From a bacterium (GTDB lineage: Bacteria > Hydrothermota > Tepidihabitantia > Tepidihabitantales > Tepidihabitantaceae), in NCBI GenBank assembly GCA_035505375.1, contig DATJQV010000001.1, forward strand, positions 1 to 48,322: DNA of 48,322 nt. Direction: 5' to 3'. Positions 41,735-48,322 of the stretch are shown in pieces. The notes below the pieces were generated by a model, which was given only the letters and a program-made list of their open reading frames with translations, had not been told where the DNA came from and ran no database searches. Positions within the stretch are counted from its first letter, which is position 1. Every line of letters starts with the position of its first letter. Made by a program: the position numbers and the translations under genes.

Positions 41735-42385
41735 TCACTCTTGTGCCTTGTGTCCCACTGGCATGATGTATAGTGGGTCCTGTTCTATCTGAAGTAGCTT
41801 CTTGACCCGGTCATCATCGAACGCGCCAATCATCACCGTGCCCAGCCCCAGCGCCTCGCACTGCAGATGGACGTTCTCGCCGACATGCCCCGCCTCCATG
41901 TAGACGTAGCGTGAAGCGCGTTCTGCGTACCTTTGCGCGGTCCGGCTGAAGTCAGCGGCCAGGACCAGCACGGCCGGTGCGGCTAAGATAGACTTCTGCC
42001 CAAGCGCTGCCTCGGCCAGTTCTGCCCTGTGGTCGCCGGTTTGCATGAGCACAAGTGAGTGGCTGTCAATCGCATAGTGGTACACGCCCGGTTTGAGGTC
42101 CTTCACCTTGCCCGCAACCAGGTAAAGCTCCATCGGGTACGTAGCCCCGGCCGACGGCGCGGTCCGACGCTTGGAACCGGTGTTCAGGCCCTGCGCTGCC
42201 CACAACAACTGCCCGGCCTGCGCAAGCGAGAGTGATTCGTCCGCGAACGCTCGCACCGACCGCCGGTGCCAGAGCGCCTGCTCAACCGTAACCTTGCCAA
42301 CCGTGTCCGGCGGCGGCAACTTGATGATAGAGTAAGAACGCACCGGTCCTCCCATCACGCCGAACCACAGCAACAGCCACAACAT
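41735..42385 (-). CDS. Exported SagB/nitroreductase-family oxidoreductase
   Basis: The 216-aa flavoprotein has a hydrophobic signal-like N-terminus (MLWLLLWFGVMGG) and then the SagB/ThcOx type nitroreductase core. That core has RRSVRAFADESLSLAQAGQLLWAAQG, RTAPSAGATYPMELYLV, VYMEAGHVGENVHLQCEALGLG and the C-terminal MPVGHK. It probably binds FMN. SagB relatives oxidise azolines in peptide maturation, but many standalone members have unknown substrates. It is sandwiched between purE and purC with short gaps. Confidence 0.88.
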   Translation of the reverse strand: MLWLLLWFGVMGGPVRSYSIIKLPPPDTVGKVTVEQALWHRRSVRAFADESLSLAQAGQLLWAAQGLNTGSKRRTAPSAGATYPMELYLVAGKVKDLKPGVYHYAIDSHSLVLMQTGDHRAELAEAALGQKSILAAPAVLVLAADFSRTAQRYAERASRYVYMEAGHVGENVHLQCEALGLGTVMIGAFDDDRVKKLLQIEQDPLYIMPVGHKAQE

Positions 42386-42408
42386 GTCGGCAAACGTCTT
42401 CTACTCAG

Positions 42409-42921
42409 CTAGCTCTTCGGACCGCCAGACCGCGCGGCGGCCCTGGCCTTTGACGCAACTTCACGCGCCATCTTCTCACGGTAGGCAGCCAGCTTCTTCG
42501 CCAGGAGGGAGTCAGCCAGTGCCAGTATTTCGACCGCCAGCAGTCCTGCGTTCTTCGCGCCGGCCTTGCCCACGGCCATACATGCCACCGGAACTCCGCC
42601 CGGCATCTGTGCCGTCGACAGCAGCGAATCGAGCCCGTTCATGCCCGCGTCCAGCGGCACCCCGATGACCGGCAGAGTAGTGTGCGCGGCAATCACTCCG
42701 GCCAGGTGCGCGGCCTTGCCTGCGCCGGCCACGATTACCTTGATGCCGCGCCCGGCCGCCCCGCGCGCGAACCGGCGGCAGAGCTCCGGCGTGCGGTGGG
42801 CCGACACGATCTGCACCTCGCTCGTCACGCCGAACTCGTCGAGTACGCTCTTCGTCTCCGACATCACTGGCAGGTCCGAGTCACTGCCCATGGCGATTGC
42901 GACAACCGGCTGATTCTTCAT
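42409..42921 (-). CDS. purE: N5-carboxyaminoimidazole ribonucleotide mutase
   Basis: The 170-aa enzyme interconverts N5-CAIR and CAIR in purine synthesis. AIAMGSDSDLPVM, VSAHRTPE, VIVAGAGKAAHLAGVIAAHTTLPVIGVP and LDSLLSTAQMPGGVPVA are present. ATG 42921 begins the conserved MKNQPVVAIAMGSDSD. It lies 8 nt after a TAGAAT -10 element and has no Shine-Dalgarno site, so the mRNA is likely leaderless. The C-terminal ~20 residues are Lys/Arg/Ala-rich. Confidence 0.95.
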   Translation of the reverse strand: MKNQPVVAIAMGSDSDLPVMSETKSVLDEFGVTSEVQIVSAHRTPELCRRFARGAAGRGIKVIVAGAGKAAHLAGVIAAHTTLPVIGVPLDAGMNGLDSLLSTAQMPGGVPVACMAVGKAGAKNAGLLAVEILALADSLLAKKLAAYREKMAREVASKARAAARSGGPKS

Positions 42922-42929
42922 AGTAGGCA

Positions 42930-42980
42930 ATTCTATGGACGCGGGCTCGGCTTGTAAAGAAGCGTCCGCCGGTCTATACT
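42930..42980. promoter_or_regulatory. Bidirectional promoter with overlapping -35 boxes (purE / larA-like)
   Basis: Plus strand: TTGTAA (42952-42957), 17 bp, TATACT (42975-42980), then 5 nt to GTG 42986. Minus strand: TTTACA (42958-42953), 17 bp, TAGAAT (42935-42930), then 8 nt to ATG 42921. The two -35 elements share five bases, so two polymerases cannot bind at once. Confidence 0.6.
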
Positions 42981-42985
42981 TGGTC

Positions 42986-44248
42986 GTGCGTATCGAACTC
43001 ATCCATGCCCCTGACAAAGAGACCATCGCCGTCCCCGACCGGAACCTGATTGCCGTCCTCAAGCCCAACGACTGCTGCCCATTTCACGACACCGATGCCG
43101 CGCTCAAACAGGCGGTCACGGCCTGCGCCGAATTCCTCGGCGACTCGCAGCGCGTGCTCGTGCTCGTCAACGACTACACCCGCCCCACGCCCAACGCACC
43201 GATTCTGGCCGCGCTCAGACCCGTCCTGTCCACACGTGACTTCCGGGCGCTCGTCTGCCTTGGCACGCACCGTCCGCCGACCGAAGCAGAATACGCGACG
43301 ATCTTCGGCTCCGAGTTCCTCAACTCGTCACTCGCAACTCGTAACTCGTCACTCCTGTGCCACGACTCCAAAGACAAGTCCCGCCTCTTCTTCCTCGGCA
43401 AGACCAGCTTTGGCACCGACGTGTGGCTCAACCAGGAACTCCTCTGGGCCGACAAAGTCGTCACCATCAACTCCATCGAGCCGCACTACTTCGCCGGCTA
43501 CACCGGCGGCCGCAAAGGCTTCCTGCCCGGCATCGCCGGCTACGACACTGTGACGCAGAACCACAACATGGTCACTCGCGAGGGCTCGATGCCGTTCGGG
43601 CTCAAAGGAAACCCCGTACACGAAGACATGGCCGAGGCTGCCCGGATGCTCCCGCGCCCGGTCTTCTCCATCCAGCTCACGCAGGACCGCCTGCACAACC
43701 TGCTTTCCATTCGCTTCGGCGACCTGTTCAAATCCTTCGACGAAGCCGTGGCCGACGCTCACCAGACCTTTGCCATACCGGTCACAGATAAAGCCGACAT
43801 CGTCCTCAGCGTGCTGGGCCCGCCCTCCAACATCAACTTCTACCAGGCCCAGCGGGCGGTCGAATTCGCTCGCCCGGTGCTCAAGAACCCGGCGGTACAC
43901 ATCACCGTCTCGTCCTGTTACGACGGCATCGGCAATGACAGCTTCATCAGAGTCTTCCATGCCGCCAAATCCCCCTCCGACCTCCTTCCCTCAACTCATC
44001 ACTCCTCTCTCCTCACTCCTCCCTCTTCTCCGCTGGGCTGGCACAAATCCGCCCGCCTCGCACAGATCATGCAGACCGCCGACCTGTACACCGTGATGGG
44101 GATTGACGACAAAGTCGTGAAGAGCGTGTTCATGCACCCGTACAAGACCGCGCAAACCGCGCTCGACGCGGCCTTCGCCAGACTCGGCCAGGGCGCCCGG
44201 GTCTACGTCATTCCCGACGCCGGCTACCTCGTACCGGTCCTGCCCTAG
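42986..44248 (+). CDS. LarA-family nickel-dependent lactate-racemase-like protein, with two in-frame repeat insertions
   Basis: The ~420-aa protein has LarA signatures: LVNDYTRPTP, the His of CLGTHRPPTEAEY, EPHYFAGYTGGRKGFLPGIAG (second His and the cofactor Lys) and NHNMV. LarA uses a tethered nickel-pincer cofactor to racemise lactate or other 2-hydroxy acids; larB, larC and larE are not in the window. I chose GTG 42986 from the promoter position; the frame opens upstream (42935). Residues ~111-124 (NSSLATRNSSLL) and ~333-350 (STHHSSLLTPPSSP) translate word-repeat DNA. Confidence 0.85.
   Translation: MRIELIHAPDKETIAVPDRNLIAVLKPNDCCPFHDTDAALKQAVTACAEFLGDSQRVLVLVNDYTRPTPNAPILAALRPVLSTRDFRALVCLGTHRPPTEAEYATIFGSEFLNSSLATRNSSLLCHDSKDKSRLFFLGKTSFGTDVWLNQELLWADKVVTINSIEPHYFAGYTGGRKGFLPGIAGYDTVTQNHNMVTREGSMPFGLKGNPVHEDMAEAARMLPRPVFSIQLTQDRLHNLLSIRFGDLFKSFDEAVADAHQTFAIPVTDKADIVLSVLGPPSNINFYQAQRAVEFARPVLKNPAVHITVSSCYDGIGNDSFIRVFHAAKSPSDLLPSTHHSSLLTPPSSPLGWHKSARLAQIMQTADLYTVMGIDDKVVKSVFMHPYKTAQTALDAAFARLGQGARVYVIPDAGYLVPVLP
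43318..43356. repeat. Word repeat inside the larA-like gene, first
   Basis: The words CTCAACTCGTCACTCGCAAC and TCGTAACTCGTCACTCC occur in frame. They match the ACTCGTCACTCG intergenic words at 25111-25147. Confidence 0.75.
43985..44032. repeat. Word repeat inside the larA-like gene, second
   Basis: The C/T-rich words CTCAACTCATCACTCCTCTC and TCCTCACTCCTCCCTC occur in frame, giving a Ser/His/Pro/Leu run. The conserved sequence resumes right after (LGWHKSARLAQI). Confidence 0.7.
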
Positions 44249-44355
44249 CCGGCAAAAGCCCCGAGCCACAGACCGCAAGCGTTCCGCGGATTCCATCCTG
44301 CGCATGGACTTCCGCCGTGCGCGCTTACCACCGGCCGCGGCGGCCGGGGCATCGC

Positions 44356-44384
44356 TTGACACTGGTCTGAGCTGATTCTATCAT
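44356..44384 (+). promoter_or_regulatory. Strong sigma-70-like promoter of the secreted repeat protein
   Basis: TTGACA (44356-44361), 17-bp spacer, TATCAT (44379-44384). It is the best consensus match in the window. A perfect 8-bp GC hairpin just upstream (44331-44347) may end the larA-like transcript. Confidence 0.7.
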
Positions 44385-44388
44385 CCAG

Positions 44389-44522
44389 CGTTGGCCGGGT
44401 GGCGGCCAACGCCCGTTTAGGGCGTGCCGCTCGCGACGCCGCCATCCCAGCAGGACTCCGGCCAAGTGACCCGCTGCCCTCGAGGGTGGCTGGACAGACG
44501 GGCCTCGCTAAAGGCGCCACCC
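44389..44522 (+). other. Structured 5' leader upstream of the secreted repeat protein
   Basis: About 160 nt separate the predicted start of transcription (near 44391) from ATG 44552. An 8-bp stem CGTTGGCC/GGCCAACG (44389-44396, 44404-44411), a small GCCC/GGGC stem, and a 7-bp closing stem GGGTGGC/GCCACCC (44484-44490, 44516-44522) can form. I cannot match it to a riboswitch class I know. The first stem begins close to the transcription start. Confidence 0.4.
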
Positions 44523-44551
44523 TTACGTAGTCAATGACGAAGGAGGCCTGG

Positions 44552-47047
44552 ATGCGCGTGTTAGTCGTAGTCCTGGCAGCAGCATGTCTGACTGTGGCGC
44601 CGCTGATGGCCGGAGCCAACTCGGCGCCCATGCAGACAAAGACATCTCCGGCGACCCGAGGCTCAACCACTGCACCACTGGGTGCCGTGCGCAAGAACCT
44701 CCCTGCGCTGACAATCCCCGGCATACTCAGCTACCAGGGCAAGTTGACGGACACCATCGGCGTACCGGTTGCGGATACAACCTACAGCGTGACTTTCCAG
44801 TTGTACACGGTGCCAAGCGGCGGGACCGCGTTCTGGACGGAAACACAGACGGTCAGGACGAGCAACGGCCTGTTCAGTGTCCTGCTTGGCTCGGTGACAC
44901 CGATTGACTCGGTGCCGCAGGCCGGCACCTGTTACCTCGGAATGCAGGTCGGAGCCGGAGCGGAACTCACCCCGAGGTTCAGAATCGGCAGCTCGGCCTA
45001 CGCTTTCGCCGCGCAGGAGGCGGCCGGTGCGGACCTGCTGCAGGGCAAGGACACGACCGGGTTCGTGCGGACGGCGCAGGCGAACTCCGTAACATCGGGC
45101 ATGATCGTGGACGGCACCATCGGTGCTGCCGACCTCGGTCAGATGGGCGCGTCAGCCGGCCAGGTGATGAAGTGGAACGGCTCGGCATGGACGCCGGGCA
45201 ATGACAGCATCGGCGGCGGCACCAGCGGTACGGTCAGAAAGGTCTTTCAGGCGACCGGCGTGGTCTGCTCACCCAACCCGATTATCGACTCGGGCACGGT
45301 GCGATTTGACACCACCTGGGGTGATGCCCGTTTCGTCAACGAAGGCCAGGCTGCCGGCGGTGACCTCACCGGAAGCTATCCGACCCCGGTGTTGAACGCC
45401 TCCGGCGTCACGGCCGGAACCTATGGCAGCGCGACGCAGGTCGGTCAATTCACGGTCGGCGCCTCCGGCCGACTCACCGGCGCGGGCAACGTAACCATCG
45501 CCGGTGTGGCACCGGGCGGCGCTGCCGGCGGCGACCTGACCGGTACCTACCCCAACCCGACTATTGCCACGGGCGCGGTTACATCCGCGAAAATACTGGA
45601 TGCCACGATTGCCGCGGCTGACCTTGCGGCAACCGGCGTCACTGCCGGCACGTACGGCAGCGCGACTCAGGTTTCCCAGGTTACGGTGAACAACAAGGGC
45701 CAGGTGACGGGCGCGGCGAACGTGACCATCACCGGCGTGCCGCCCGGCGGTGCTGCCGGTGGCGACCTGACCGGCACCTACCCGAACCCGACGCTGGCCG
45801 CCTCCGGTGTCGCGGCCGGGACCTACGGCGACACGATACACGTGAGCAAAATCACCGTTGATGCGAAAGGACGACTGACCAGCGCGAGCAGCGTGGCCAT
45901 CACCAGCGTGCCGCCGGGCGGCGCTGCCGGTGGAGACCTGTCCGGGACCTATCCCAACCCTTCGCTGAGCAACACCGGTGTCACGTCCGGCTCCTACGGC
46001 AGCGCGACCCAGGTCGGCCAGTTCACGGTCGATGCCCGCGGCCGCCTCAGCAATGCAGGCAACGTCACCATCACCGGCGTGCCGCCCGGCGGGGCTGCCG
46101 GCGGCAGCCTGAGCGGCACCTATCCGAACCCGTCCATAGCCGCGAACGCCGTTGACTCCACCAAGATAGCTGACGGCTCGGTCATCGGCGCCGACATCAA
46201 AGACGGCACTGTCTCCTCGGCCGACATCCGCGACACGACCATCACCACTGCCAAGCTGAAGGACGCCTCGGTCACATCGGCCAAGATCGCCCTGCCTTAC
46301 GACGGCAGCGCGGCGTCGTCCTCCGCTCCCGTCTTCCGCGTCAAGAATGCCGCCACCAGCAACGACTCGGCGGCCATCCTGGGGCGCCACGACACCTCCG
46401 ACTCCTACGGCGTCGGCGTCGTGGGTATCGGCGGGCACTACGGCATCGAAGGCCTGGTTGCCCCGACCGGCAGCGGGACCTACTACGGCGCATACGGCCA
46501 GGCAAACGGCGGCAGCGGCACCAACTACGGCGTGTACGGTACGGCGAGCGGCAGCGGCACCAACTATGCCGGGTACTTCAACGGCAACGTGACCGTCACC
46601 GGCAACCTCTCCAAGGGCGGCGGCTCGTTCCAGATCGACCACCCGCTCGACCCGCTCAACAAGTACCTCTACCACTCCTTCGTCGAGAGCCCGGACATGA
46701 TGAACATCTACAACGGCAACGTCAAGACCGATGCCTCCGGCTACGCCACGGTCACCCTGCCGAACTGGTTCGAGGCCCTGAACCGCGACTTCCGCTACCA
46801 GTTGACGGTGATTGACGAAAGCGACGGCAGCGGCTTTGCACAGGCCAAAGTCGTGCGCGGTGTGAAAGACAACACGTTCGTCATCCGGACCAGCGTGCCG
46901 TTGACCACGGTCTCCTGGCAGGTAACGGGCATCAGGCAGGACCCGTACGCAAACCTGCACCGCATCCAGGTGGAAGTCAACAAACCGGCAGGCGAGCGGG
47001 GCAAGTACCTCCATCCGGACGCGTACGGCCAGCCGCTCGGCAAGTAG
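44552..47047 (+). CDS. Secreted tail-fibre-like repeat protein, 831 aa
   Basis: ATG 44552 follows AAGGAGG at 5-nt spacing and begins a signal peptide (MRVLVVVLAAACLTVAPLMA). An N-terminal domain (residues ~50-170, ISYQGKLTDTIGVPVADTTY, FSVLLGSV) is common in secreted FCB proteins. Five copies of a unit with GGDLTGTYPNPT and (Y)GSATQVGQFTVDAKGRLTSA follow, most about 168 bp apart. Then come Gly/Tyr repeats (GTYYGAYGQANGGSGTNYG) and a C-terminal domain starting FQIDHPLDPLNKYLYHSFVE. Such repeats are known from phage tail fibres and bacterial surface proteins, and a trimeric surface fibre is the likeliest form. It is 2 bp upstream of the sorting-domain gene. Confidence 0.85.
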   Translation: MRVLVVVLAAACLTVAPLMAGANSAPMQTKTSPATRGSTTAPLGAVRKNLPALTIPGILSYQGKLTDTIGVPVADTTYSVTFQLYTVPSGGTAFWTETQTVRTSNGLFSVLLGSVTPIDSVPQAGTCYLGMQVGAGAELTPRFRIGSSAYAFAAQEAAGADLLQGKDTTGFVRTAQANSVTSGMIVDGTIGAADLGQMGASAGQVMKWNGSAWTPGNDSIGGGTSGTVRKVFQATGVVCSPNPIIDSGTVRFDTTWGDARFVNEGQAAGGDLTGSYPTPVLNASGVTAGTYGSATQVGQFTVGASGRLTGAGNVTIAGVAPGGAAGGDLTGTYPNPTIATGAVTSAKILDATIAAADLAATGVTAGTYGSATQVSQVTVNNKGQVTGAANVTITGVPPGGAAGGDLTGTYPNPTLAASGVAAGTYGDTIHVSKITVDAKGRLTSASSVAITSVPPGGAAGGDLSGTYPNPSLSNTGVTSGSYGSATQVGQFTVDARGRLSNAGNVTITGVPPGGAAGGSLSGTYPNPSIAANAVDSTKIADGSVIGADIKDGTVSSADIRDTTITTAKLKDASVTSAKIALPYDGSAASSSAPVFRVKNAATSNDSAAILGRHDTSDSYGVGVVGIGGHYGIEGLVAPTGSGTYYGAYGQANGGSGTNYGVYGTASGSGTNYAGYFNGNVTVTGNLSKGGGSFQIDHPLDPLNKYLYHSFVESPDMMNIYNGNVKTDASGYATVTLPNWFEALNRDFRYQLTVIDESDGSGFAQAKVVRGVKDNTFVIRTSVPLTTVSWQVTGIRQDPYANLHRIQVEVNKPAGERGKYLHPDAYGQPLGK

Positions 47048-47049
47048 AC

Positions 47050-47580
47050 ATGCGCGCCATAACGATAGCATTACTGGTGCTGGCGGCGGTCACAAGCGCC
47101 CAGACTTACAAATGTAGCTGGTGCGTGAACGGCATCGGCGGCGGGGACATGGCCGGGACAAGCTACAGGTGCAGCGCGACCGCAGGCCAGACCGCGGCCG
47201 GGCAGATGACCGGGACAGCCTACTGGGCGCTCATCGGATTCTGGCAGACGGAGCAGCCGACCGGCATCCAGGAGCAGTCGCAGCCAACGAACCCAGGTTC
47301 GTTCGTGACCCGGCTCTACGCGCCGCAGCCGAATCCCGCCCGGGCGCACACCTCCATACGCTACACGCTTGACGCTCAGCGCCAGACGTCGCTGCAGATA
47401 CACGACCTCACCGGCCGCGTGGTGCGGACGCTCTGCGCGTCGAGCATGAAGCGTGGTTCATACAGCGTCACCTGGGGCGGCACCGACGACCGTGGCCGGA
47501 GCCTTGCCAACGGCATCTACTTCGTCCGCCTCGTAGCCGGCGGCTACCACTCCACGGAGAAGCTGGTGCTTCAGAAGTAG
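47050..47580 (+). CDS. Secreted protein with FlgD/Por-type C-terminal sorting domain
   Basis: The 176-aa protein has a signal peptide (MRAITIALLVLAAVTSAQT), a Cys/Gly/Thr segment (NGIGGGDMAGTSYRCSATAG, YWALIGFWQTEQ) and a C-terminal domain of about 80 residues. That domain reads YAPQPNPARAHTSIRYTL, VRTLCASSMKRGSYSVTWGG and LANGIYFVRLVAG...KLVLQK. This matches the FlgD-like/type-A sorting domain used for type IX-like export in FCB bacteria. ATG 47050 lies 2 nt after the previous stop, so both proteins are probably made together. A terminator follows. Confidence 0.85.
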   Translation: MRAITIALLVLAAVTSAQTYKCSWCVNGIGGGDMAGTSYRCSATAGQTAAGQMTGTAYWALIGFWQTEQPTGIQEQSQPTNPGSFVTRLYAPQPNPARAHTSIRYTLDAQRQTSLQIHDLTGRVVRTLCASSMKRGSYSVTWGGTDDRGRSLANGIYFVRLVAGGYHSTEKLVLQK

Positions 47581-47611
47581 GCGACAGGCAGAATACAAGA
47601 GCAGAATCGAG

Positions 47612-47640
47612 CAGAGGCGGCCCTCGGGTCGCCTCTGTTT
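47612..47640 (+). terminator. Intrinsic terminator after the sorting-domain gene
   Basis: An 8-bp stem CAGAGGCG (47612-47619) and CGCCTCTG (47630-47637), extendable by GCCC/GGGT inside, is followed by TTTCC. Confidence 0.75.
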
Positions 47641-47698
47641 CCTGACGGCCACAGACCGCGGGGCATGTCAAATGGACGGGCGGAACTGAGGCGTGACC

Positions 47699-47953
47699 CT
47701 ATGTCCTTGACGCTGGTACTAAGTAGGGTGACTGTCCCTGGTTTCCCTCACGCGAGAACCAGCGGTACTGATTGTACTGCACGACCGGCAGACGCTGGCT
47801 GTCGAGAACCGGCCTGCCGAGTTCCCACACCGCCGCCTCAGCCAGGTCGGACGGCATCTCGTATATCGACAGCACCTTGCTCCGGTGCCGGATGCGGTCG
47901 AGCAGCGCCCTGGTCTCCGGCGCTAGCTCTAGGACTCCTTTCCCCCACTGCAA
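47699..47953 (-). CDS. Small hypothetical protein, up to 84 aa
   Basis: I do not recognise it. The frame from TTG 47953 encodes LELAPETRALLDRIRHRSKV and SIYEMPSDLAEAAVWELGRP, which looks like genuine amphipathic protein. It then ends in a stretch (GNQGQSPYL) that translates a GGGACAGTCACCC motif also found at 32933. It may be a remnant of a longer gene. The AT-rich stretch 47964-47981 (CATATATACTTATAG) lies just upstream on the minus strand and could hold its -10 element. Confidence 0.35.
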   Translation of the reverse strand: MQWGKGVLELAPETRALLDRIRHRSKVLSIYEMPSDLAEAAVWELGRPVLDSQRLPVVQYNQYRWFSREGNQGQSPYLVPASRT

Positions 47954-48062
47954 ATGGGGTTCATATATACTTATAGCCGGATTTCGGCGTTTTGGGTCAA
48001 ATCGACATCGCGTAAGTTACGTATTCCCTGCCCAGGGGTCGTGGGGGGGACGGTTACCCGGG

Positions 48063-48322
48063 CCTATCCTCACACCTAAATCCCCGCCTATTGCCACGCC
48101 AATTGTCGCGCCTAAGCCTGAGCCTTCTCACCCACCTAATCCACCGCCTACTGCCCTGCCTTCTGTACCGGCTATCCTCCTGCCTATTGCCGAGCTTACT
48201 GTACCAGCTATCGTACCGCCTACGGTCGAGCCTTAGGCCCATGCACAAGTAGAGCCTATGGTCGGGTCTTTTGCCGGAGCACTCTTCAGGTCTATTCCCG
48301 AGCCTACTCCGGAATCTAATCC
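48063..48322. repeat. Second degenerate tandem array, exact 12-bp period, cut by window end
   Basis: From 48063 to the last base, 21 full units and 8 bases fall in strict 12-bp phase. Examples are CCTATTGCCACG (48087), CCTAATCCACCG (48135), CCTACTGCCCTG (48147), CCTATTGCCGAG (48183) and CCTACGGTCGAG (48219). The first five bases (CCTAN) and a C/G at the end of the unit are favoured; the rest varies. A plus-strand frame stays open over much of it and would encode Pro-rich tetrapeptides until a TAG at 48234. The array may continue past the window. Confidence 0.9.

Noticed and set aside
44389-44522. Known riboswitch (c-di-GMP, TPP, cobalamin, fluoride)
   Set aside because: Stems form, but the conserved core bases of these classes are not seen, so it is listed only as a structured leader.
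45269-47071. 600-codon minus-strand open frame
   Set aside because: It is the antisense of the tail-fibre-like repeat gene; its Val/Gly/Arg/Ala repeats mirror the repeats of the real gene.
47772-48236. 154-codon plus-strand open frame ending in Pro-rich repeats
   Set aside because: Its first part is antisense to the 84-aa frame and its Pro-rich end simply translates the 12-bp array; no ribosome site or signal peptide.

Overview
The window looks like a chromosomal piece of a GC-rich, free-living bacterium from an uncultured lineage, most likely in or near the FCB assemblage (a WOR-3/Stahlbacteria-like candidate phylum is my best guess). This placement is inference. It rests on secreted kelch/CARDB and tail-fibre-like proteins, a Por/FlgD-type C-terminal sorting domain, frequent GTG and TTG starts, and families of short 'word' repeats between genes. 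There is no 16S rRNA here to settle it.

Layout. 1-3.5 kb: the 5' part of a large secreted kelch/CARDB protein and an unknown gene. 3.8-6.5 kb: a TPR-GAF-AAA+-Fis regulator with a degenerate GAFTGA loop. 6.8-10 kb: a PEBP lipoprotein and a secreted esterase. 9.9-15.4 kb: housekeeping genes ispE, tRNA-Gln, prs, rplY, pth, ychF, rpsF, ssb. 15.4-17.1 kb: a PASTA-TonB protein and a PhzF-like isomerase. 17.3-21.5 kb: a tight operon rpsP-khpA-trmD-rplS-rnhB-yraN-comM without rimM. 21.7-29 kb: a UDP-sugar dehydrogenase, a hydrogenase-maturation protease, a TPR protein, ridA, a phosphotransacylase and two divergent glutamine synthetases. 29-34 kb: an accessory island with a 12-bp-period array, a HEAT-repeat plus OLD-nuclease operon, and a HepT/MntA toxin-antitoxin pair. 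34-44.2 kb: prpE, a carboxyltransferase-AccB fusion, murF, queA, purC, a nitroreductase, purE and a LarA-like racemase. 44.3-48.3 kb: a secreted tail-fibre-like repeat protein, a sorting-domain protein, a small unknown ORF and a second 12-bp-period array cut by the window edge.

Three signals stand out. (1) Short palindromic or word-like repeats, of the kinds also seen between genes here, sit in frame inside at least six otherwise conserved genes (ispE, hycI-like, glnA, the pycB-accB fusion, queA, and the larA-like gene twice). (2) Two arrays of strictly 12-bp-phased, highly degenerate units (about 21 or more units each, with no phase slip) lie at 29.2-29.5 kb and 48.06 kb to the end. (3) The 29.7-32.9 kb operon (leader ORF, 75-aa protein, HEAT protein, OLD nuclease) has the look of an undescribed defence module. 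In addition, at least six genes have a TTGAC-16/17-TANNNT promoter placed 5-8 nt before the start codon, which predicts leaderless mRNAs.
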